DNA of 64,000 nucleotides from Rubrobacter xylanophilus (GTDB lineage Bacteria > Actinomycetota > Rubrobacteria > Rubrobacterales > Rubrobacteraceae): positions 2,405,501 to 2,469,500 of the forward strand of contig NZ_AP019791.1 of assembly GCF_007164525.1 (NCBI RefSeq), in the 5' to 3' direction. Under the pieces are notes generated by a model. It saw only the letters and a list, made by a program, of their open reading frames with translations. It had not been told where the DNA came from and searched no databases. Below, in pieces: positions 59,768 to 64,000 of the stretch (its first letter is position 1; each line of letters opens with the position of its first letter). A program made the position numbers and the translations under genes.

Positions 59768-60886
59768 TTGGTCGAGTTGAAGCGGCGTGATCTCGAGGAA
59801 GTAAAGGCGTTGAGCCGCGAGGAGGCCGTCGAGATCATGCGCCAGGCCGGTATCGTGGGGGCCGGGGGAGGGGGTTTCCCGACCTACTTCAAGTACAAGA
59901 ACCCGCAGCCGCGCCTCATCGTCAACGCCACCGAGTCGGAACCCGGCTACTGGGCGGACAAGCTCTTGCACAGGGTCTACTTCGAGGAGTTCCTCCGGCT
60001 GTACGAGGCGCTGAAAGCCATCTTCGGCTTCGAGCAGATCATCATGGGCGTCCACTTCAAGGACGAGGAGTGGTTTGCCCCGTACAGGGAAAGCGCCGAC
60101 GGGCTCTACGAGGTCGTTCTGGTGCCGGACAAGTACGCGATGGGCGAGGAGAAGACGCTCATCAAGAACATCTTCAGGGACGACCGGGAGAAGTGGGTGC
60201 CGCGCCGGGTGGAGCTACCCGACGGCTCCCGGCGGCCCGGCATCCCGCCGGATGCCGGGCACATCGTGAACAACTCGGAGACCCTCTTCAACATCTACCG
60301 GGCGCTCTTTCTGGGCAGGCCGGTCACAACCAAGTACCTGCAGGTCTTCGGCCCGGACCTGCCGCTCAAGGTCTACGAGGTCCCGATCGGGGCCTCCGCC
60401 ACGGAGGTGCTCGGGATCGCCGGGGTCGACGTGGAGGCGAACGCCGGCAGGCTCTCGGTGATCGACGGCGGCCCCTACCTGAACGAGATGGGCATCGAGG
60501 CTCTGGGCGAGGGCGACTGCTACGTCCGGCGCACCACCAACGGGCTGCTGGTGATCCCGAAGGGGGTGGCCAGCAAGGAGTACGCGGGCATAAAGACCAG
60601 AGCGCCGGAGGAGGGGATCGTCTCGCTCGTCGGCCGGGTCTCGGGGGTGAGCGTCCCGCTCGGCGGGCGCTTCCTCAGGCCCGCCCGGCCGCTGGTCTCC
60701 GAGGGCGAGGAGGTCGACTACGAGCAGAAGATAGGCGAGCCCGTCGACGAGGGCTTCTCCATCGGGGTCTGGGCGAGCATGGCCGGGACCGTCTCCTCGG
60801 TGGAGGACGGGGTGGTCTCGATCTCCGGCGGCGCAGTGCCGCAGGAGGAGGCCCGGGCCCAGACGGAGGCCGAGGCCACCAGATAG
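59768..60886 (+). CDS. RnfC/PduS/Nqo1-like SLBB-domain protein
   Basis: A 372-residue protein resembling the FMN-binding N-terminal part of RnfC, PduS and complex I Nqo1: GIVGAGGGGFPTYFKY near residue 28 and VNATESEPGYWADK instead of the usual INAECEP. The middle has NNSETLFNIYRALF and an SLBB-like region with IGASATEVLGIAGVDV. A C-terminal biotinyl/lipoyl-like part (VWASMAGTVSSVEDGVVSI) ends it. No cysteine pairs for Fe-S clusters are present. A role in electron transfer is possible. TTG at 59768 is chosen with GGAGG 9 nt before it; GTG at 59759 would abut the ribosome-binding site. Confidence 0.75.
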   Translation: MVELKRRDLEEVKALSREEAVEIMRQAGIVGAGGGGFPTYFKYKNPQPRLIVNATESEPGYWADKLLHRVYFEEFLRLYEALKAIFGFEQIIMGVHFKDEEWFAPYRESADGLYEVVLVPDKYAMGEEKTLIKNIFRDDREKWVPRRVELPDGSRRPGIPPDAGHIVNNSETLFNIYRALFLGRPVTTKYLQVFGPDLPLKVYEVPIGASATEVLGIAGVDVEANAGRLSVIDGGPYLNEMGIEALGEGDCYVRRTTNGLLVIPKGVASKEYAGIKTRAPEEGIVSLVGRVSGVSVPLGGRFLRPARPLVSEGEEVDYEQKIGEPVDEGFSIGVWASMAGTVSSVEDGVVSISGGAVPQEEARAQTEAEATR

Positions 60887-60893
60887 TCCGTCG

Positions 60894-61751
60894 TTATCTG
60901 CTCTCCTCCTCCCGCTTCGGGAGGAGGTTCTGGGCCTGGCGACCGATGCGGGCCCGCAGGTCCTCGAAGGTCATCCCCCGCAGCGAGGGCAGCTCGAAGT
61001 CCCTGAGCATCCGGGTGAGCACGTTGCCGCCGCCGAGCTCTATCCACTCGACCACCCGCATCCGGGCCAGCGTCTCCACCACCTGCACCCAGCGGACCGG
61101 GGCCTCCATCTGCCGCTTGAGCGCCTCCTTCACCGCCTCGGCGCTCTCCAGCACCGAGCCGTCCACCGCGCTGACCAGCGGCACCTCGGGTCTGCGGAAA
61201 TCCACCGAGTCCAGAAGCTCACGCATCTTCTCCCCGGCGGCGGCCACGTAGGGCGAGTGGGCCGCGAAGGGGACGTTCAGCGGGATCTTCCTGCCCCGCA
61301 CCCGGGCCACCGCCTCGCCCAACGCCTCCCTCAGGCCGGAGATCACCGCCTGCCGGGGCGAGTTGTAGTTTGCCACCACCGAGCCCTCGGCCCCCGCGAG
61401 CGCCCGCTCGACCTCTTCGGGGCTGGCCTTGACGACGGCGACCATGCCCCCCGGGGTCTTCTTAGCCACCTCGGAGAGGAAGCGGTCCCTGTTGGCCACC
61501 AGCCAGAGGCCGGTCTCCAGGTCGAAGCACCCGGCGGCGTAGGCCGCGCCGTACTCACCCAGGGAGTGCCCGGCGACCACGTCCGGCCGGATCTCGAGCC
61601 GCCGGCTCTCGTCGGCGTCGCGCGCCGCGCGGGCGAAGAACTTCACCTGGTCCGGGATGCGCTCCCCTACGACGCGCCGGATGACGGGGAGCATCTCCTC
61701 CGGGGGATCCTCCGCTTTGCCGCCCTGTCCCGGGAATACGAAAGCTCTCAT
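60894..61751 (-). CDS. fabD: Acyl-carrier-protein S-malonyltransferase-like protein (short)
   Basis: A 285-residue acyltransferase. FVFPGQGG at the start, catalytic GHSLGEY with Ser63, VANYNSPRQAVISG and AAHSPYVAA with the catalytic histidine match FabD. The distance between FPGQG and GHSLGEY is about 29 residues shorter than in E. coli FabD; the region with the conserved QPA glutamine is reduced. It may transfer malonyl or another acyl group. The ATG is used; a longer frame to 61826 is not supported. Other fatty acid genes are not beside it. Confidence 0.78.
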   Translation of the reverse strand: MRAFVFPGQGGKAEDPPEEMLPVIRRVVGERIPDQVKFFARAARDADESRRLEIRPDVVAGHSLGEYGAAYAAGCFDLETGLWLVANRDRFLSEVAKKTPGGMVAVVKASPEEVERALAGAEGSVVANYNSPRQAVISGLREALGEAVARVRGRKIPLNVPFAAHSPYVAAAGEKMRELLDSVDFRRPEVPLVSAVDGSVLESAEAVKEALKRQMEAPVRWVQVVETLARMRVVEWIELGGGNVLTRMLRDFELPSLRGMTFEDLRARIGRQAQNLLPKREEESR

Positions 61752-61849
61752 CTTCTGACACACCTTCGATGCTCTAAAACCGCACGACCATTCCCCTTCT
61801 CCCGAAGAGGTGAGCGTTTTTACCACACGCGGGCGGGCTTTGGCAATGC

Positions 61850-62737
61850 CTACCGAAGAGGAGCCAGAACCCGCAGCGCCCGCGGCAGCACCCGGGCCCT
61901 GAAGCTGCGGGTGGGGGGGAGGATCTCACCGTCCACGTGCGCCGGAACGACCCGGCCGAGCTCCACCTCCACCTCCCGGGCCCGGTGCATGTGTACCTTC
62001 GGATGTCGCAGGAGGGTGCCCCGGAGCGCCGAGGGGATGAGCCTTATCACCTCGGCGCGGCTCACCCGGTCAGACCACACCACGTCGAACGCACCGTCGT
62101 CCAGGCGGGCCTCCGGCGCGAGGCGGAACCTGGCCCCGTAGGTGGTGCCGAGCGCCACCGCCACCAGGATGGTCTCGGACTCCACCACCGTCCCGTCGTC
62201 GAAGGCGAGCCGCGCCGGGTGGCACGTGAAGCCCCACAGCAGCTTCGCCACGGACCACATGTACCGCCCGGTGCCCCCCAGGTAGGCCGGTGCCTTGACC
62301 ACCCCTGCGGCCACCTCGGCGTCGAAGCCGATGCCGAGCCCGTTGTCGAAGAGCTCTCCGTTGACCTCCCCGACGTCCACCTCGCGCACCTCGCCCGCGA
62401 GCACCACCTCCATCGCCCGGCGCAGGTTCCCGCCGATACCGAGGGCCTTTACGTAGTCGTTGCCGCTCCCGGCCGGCAGCACCCCCATCGGACGCCCGGT
62501 GCCGGCGCAGGCCCGCGCCACCTCGTGCACCGTACCGTCCCCCCCGACGGCCACCGCCGGAGCGCCCGGCGGGAGCTCACCCACGATCTGCCCCGCGTGA
62601 CCCGGCCGCCGGGTCACGTGCCAGACGGCCCGCGCGCCCCGCTCCTCCAGGAAACGCGAGATCTCCGGCCTCAGCGCCGCCGCCCGGCCCCGCCCCGCCG
62701 TCGGGTTGAGGATGAGATGTATCTCGGAAGGCTCCAC
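61850..62737 (-). CDS. Diacylglycerol kinase family lipid kinase
   Basis: A 295-residue lipid kinase of the DagK/YegS fold. HLILNPTAGRGRAA at the N-terminus and AVGGDGTVHEVA (65-76) bind nucleotide; GVLPAGSGNDYVKALGI follows, and DNGLGIGFDAEVAAGV is a C-terminal-domain motif. It phosphorylates diacylglycerol or a related lipid. GTG start. TAAGTT at 62750-62755 may serve as a -10, giving a very short leader. Confidence 0.88.
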   Translation of the reverse strand: MEPSEIHLILNPTAGRGRAAALRPEISRFLEERGARAVWHVTRRPGHAGQIVGELPPGAPAVAVGGDGTVHEVARACAGTGRPMGVLPAGSGNDYVKALGIGGNLRRAMEVVLAGEVREVDVGEVNGELFDNGLGIGFDAEVAAGVVKAPAYLGGTGRYMWSVAKLLWGFTCHPARLAFDDGTVVESETILVAVALGTTYGARFRLAPEARLDDGAFDVVWSDRVSRAEVIRLIPSALRGTLLRHPKVHMHRAREVEVELGRVVPAHVDGEILPPTRSFRARVLPRALRVLAPLR

Positions 62738-62913
62738 GGTCGCGGGAAAACTTAGCAGAATCCGGGGCCTGATGCCGGGCTGCGTAAACCTCCGCTCGAA
62801 GTGTACCCCCGCCGTGGCTTTTGCGTTGGCGTTGCGTTAAAGTGGGGATTGTACACATCTTCCGCCGGACGGAGGGGCGACCAGTGGCGTGAGAGGATAC
62901 AATACGCGTTTAC

Positions 62914-63447
62914 ATGGCGGAGGGTTGTCTGCATCTGGAGGGGCTCAGGGTTGGCGGTGCAAACGGTTACGTGTGTCCGGTATGTGGTGTGCGCTTCGAG
63001 GATCTGGAGGAGGTCCGGCGCTGGGTTCGCGAGGCCGAGCGGGCGCGGGACGAGGCTTACTCTCTTGTCGAGGGTGATGGGTTCGGGGAGATCGCGCTCC
63101 GCGAGAGCCAGCGGGAAGTCTACCGGCGGCGGAGAGTGATGTACGAGCTGGAGAACGCGGCGCGGGTGCCGTTCGTACGGCCGGAGATGGTCCTGGTGAT
63201 GTACGACGGGGACCGCGGGGTCTACGAGTGCCGGGTTTTCTACAAGGAGCCGCGGCCCGCGAACGCGATGGAGAGCTTCGCCATAGGCGCCTCGCAGGAG
63301 GAGATCCTGGAGTTCCGCTCCGACCCGAACCCCATAGTGCGCCTGCTGGCCGAGAAGGTCGAGGAGTTCCATCAGGTGCGCGGGAAGCTGGCCGGCGACG
63401 GGGCGCCGGCCCCGGAGCGGCGGGTGTTCTACTCCAGCGAGCTCTAG
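62914..63447 (+). CDS. Conserved-looking protein with one CxxC motif
   Basis: A 177-residue soluble protein. CPVCGVRF near residue 21 forms a possible half zinc site, followed by a helix-rich charged region (about 30-80), and MVLVMYDGDRGVYECRVFY later. I do not recognise a family. The ATG has no clear ribosome-binding site; TACAAT (62898-62903) ends 10 nt upstream, so the transcript is almost leaderless. Divergent from the DagK-like gene. Confidence 0.65.
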   Translation: MAEGCLHLEGLRVGGANGYVCPVCGVRFEDLEEVRRWVREAERARDEAYSLVEGDGFGEIALRESQREVYRRRRVMYELENAARVPFVRPEMVLVMYDGDRGVYECRVFYKEPRPANAMESFAIGASQEEILEFRSDPNPIVRLLAEKVEEFHQVRGKLAGDGAPAPERRVFYSSEL

Positions 63448-63528
63448 CAGCTCCGTGCTGGCGAGGGGCGTCCCGGGGGGCTAGAATGTGGCCTGTAACG
63501 GACGCTGGCTGAAAGGACGGGGCCTATA

Positions 63529-63621
63529 TTGAGCGGGAGTAACTTCATAGCGATGGTCGTTATGATCCTGATACTCCTCTTCATCCTGATGAACATCGGG
63601 CCCCTGCTCTCAGCGTTCTGA
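63529..63621 (+). CDS. 30-residue single-span membrane peptide
   Basis: TTG start, then Ser-Gly-Ser-Asn-Phe, a hydrophobic helix of about 20 residues rich in Ile, Leu, Met and Val, and a short tail ending LLSAF. AAAGGA lies about 11 nt upstream, and TAGAAT at 63482-63487 could be the -10. The 3' end overlaps the convergent gene by 12 bp. It is below the size usually annotated. Its form resembles small membrane proteins that bind to larger membrane complexes; the role is unknown. Confidence 0.5.
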   Translation: MSGSNFIAMVVMILILLFILMNIGPLLSAF

Positions 63622-63999
63622 GAAGGGGTGCTCCAGGAGGCTCTCGTAGTACACGCCCGAGGGACCCTGGGCGCTCCTCATCAGGTGTAGCGCTCCGGCG
63701 GTGAAGCCTGGGATCTCGCGGTCCGGCTCCACGGTCTCCAGTCGCGTCGGACGCCCGCGGGCGCGGCCGAGGGTGAGATGAGCCCGGAAGGGGCGGCGTT
63801 CGCGCTCGAAGCCCAGAGGGGAGAGCGCCTCCTCCACCGCCGCGGCCAGCTCCTCCAGGCGTTCGGAGCCCTCCCCGATTCCGGCCCAGAGGACGCGCGC
63901 CCTCTCCGGGGAGGGGAAGGCACCGAAGCCCTCGGGCTCGATGCGGAAGGGGTGCTCCAGGCGGGCGACCTCCGAGAGAGCGGCGGACATCCGGGGGAT
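63610..63999 (-). CDS. thpR: RNA 2',3'-cyclic phosphodiesterase (partial)
   Basis: The C-terminal 130 or so residues of a 2H-phosphoesterase. The second catalytic motif, AHLTLGRARG, is present; the first HxTL would lie upstream beyond the window. RVLWAGIGEGSERLEEL and HLMRSAQGPSGVYYES are typical of ThpR/LigT enzymes. The reading frame remains open to the window edge, so the N-terminal 50-60 residues are missing. These enzymes open 2',3'-cyclic phosphates at RNA ends. Confidence 0.85.
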   Translation of the reverse strand: MPRMSAALSEVARLEHPFRIEPEGFGAFPSPERARVLWAGIGEGSERLEELAAAVEEALSPLGFERERRPFRAHLTLGRARGRPTRLETVEPDREIPGFTAGALHLMRSAQGPSGVYYESLLEHPFSER

Positions 64000-64000
64000 A

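Noticed and set aside
62596-62618. Perfect 10-bp inverted repeat (CGTGACCCGG / CCGGGTCACG)
   Set aside because: It lies within the coding region of the lipid kinase in well-conserved frame; likely chance in GC-rich coding sequence.
1-64000. CRISPR arrays, tRNA or rRNA genes, insertion sequences
   Set aside because: I read for regular repeats, tRNA-like cloverleaf and TTCGA loops, and transposase motifs and saw none. A dedicated tRNA and repeat scan would be decisive.

Overview
The window is a very GC-rich, gene-dense bacterial chromosome segment. It has many GTG/TTG starts, 4-bp ATGA/GTGA gene overlaps and numerous leaderless promoters (a -10 hexamer 6-10 nt before the start codon). Together with the gene content this suggests a deep-branching actinobacterium, most likely Rubrobacter-like; that assignment is inference. 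I see no rRNA, tRNA, CRISPR array or insertion sequence.

Layout. (1) 1-3.2 kb: the 3' part of an Mrp-type Na+/H+ antiporter operon (mrpB partial, mrpC-G), then a tandem universal stress protein. (2) 4.1-7.9 kb: a P-II-like protein with a DUF1538 membrane protein, a radical SAM protein and a secreted glycosidase-like protein. (3) 7.9-19 kb, minus strand: branched-chain amino acid and threonine synthesis (ilvB-ilvN-ilvC-ilvE, leuA-leuB-cimA, thrC-thrB). The ilvB leader holds a consensus-like promoter and a 62-codon leader ORF with four CTA Leu codons plus ATT and GTA codons, which looks like ribosome-mediated attenuation. A weaker candidate of the same kind lies upstream of leuA.

(4) 19.2-53.8 kb: a large cell-surface glycan locus. 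It encodes dTDP-rhamnose synthesis (rfbB, rfbA, rfbC, and a remote rfbD), UDP-glucuronate and UDP-xylose synthesis (ugd, UXS), another epimerase, a WecA/MraY-like initiating transferase, a CapD/WbpM-like dehydratase, a Wzm/Wzt exporter with a Wzt C-terminal domain, several GT2/GT4 glycosyltransferases and a pyruvyl transferase. It also holds eight sulfotransferase-family genes in about 16 kb and two secreted peptidoglycan amidases. Two amidase/sulfotransferase divergent pairs are tandem duplicates, and the two amidases share a 29-bp promoter block. The simplest reading is that this locus makes and exports a sulfated, possibly pyruvylated, rhamnose- and uronate/xylose-containing surface polymer, with amidases remodelling the wall. 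This is the best candidate for an undescribed system here. A VapBC pair sits inside it, and 45.4-47.6 kb is visibly poorer in GC.

(5) 53.8-64 kb: a GGDEF protein, a small membrane protein, two luciferase-like flavin monooxygenases, and a luciferase-like/berberine-bridge-type flavoprotein fusion. Divergent from the fusion is a MarR regulator that has decayed into a pseudogene while its apparent operator remains. Then come an RnfC-like protein, a short FabD-like acyltransferase, a DagK-like lipid kinase, a CxxC protein, a 30-residue membrane peptide and a partial RNA 2',3'-cyclic phosphodiesterase.
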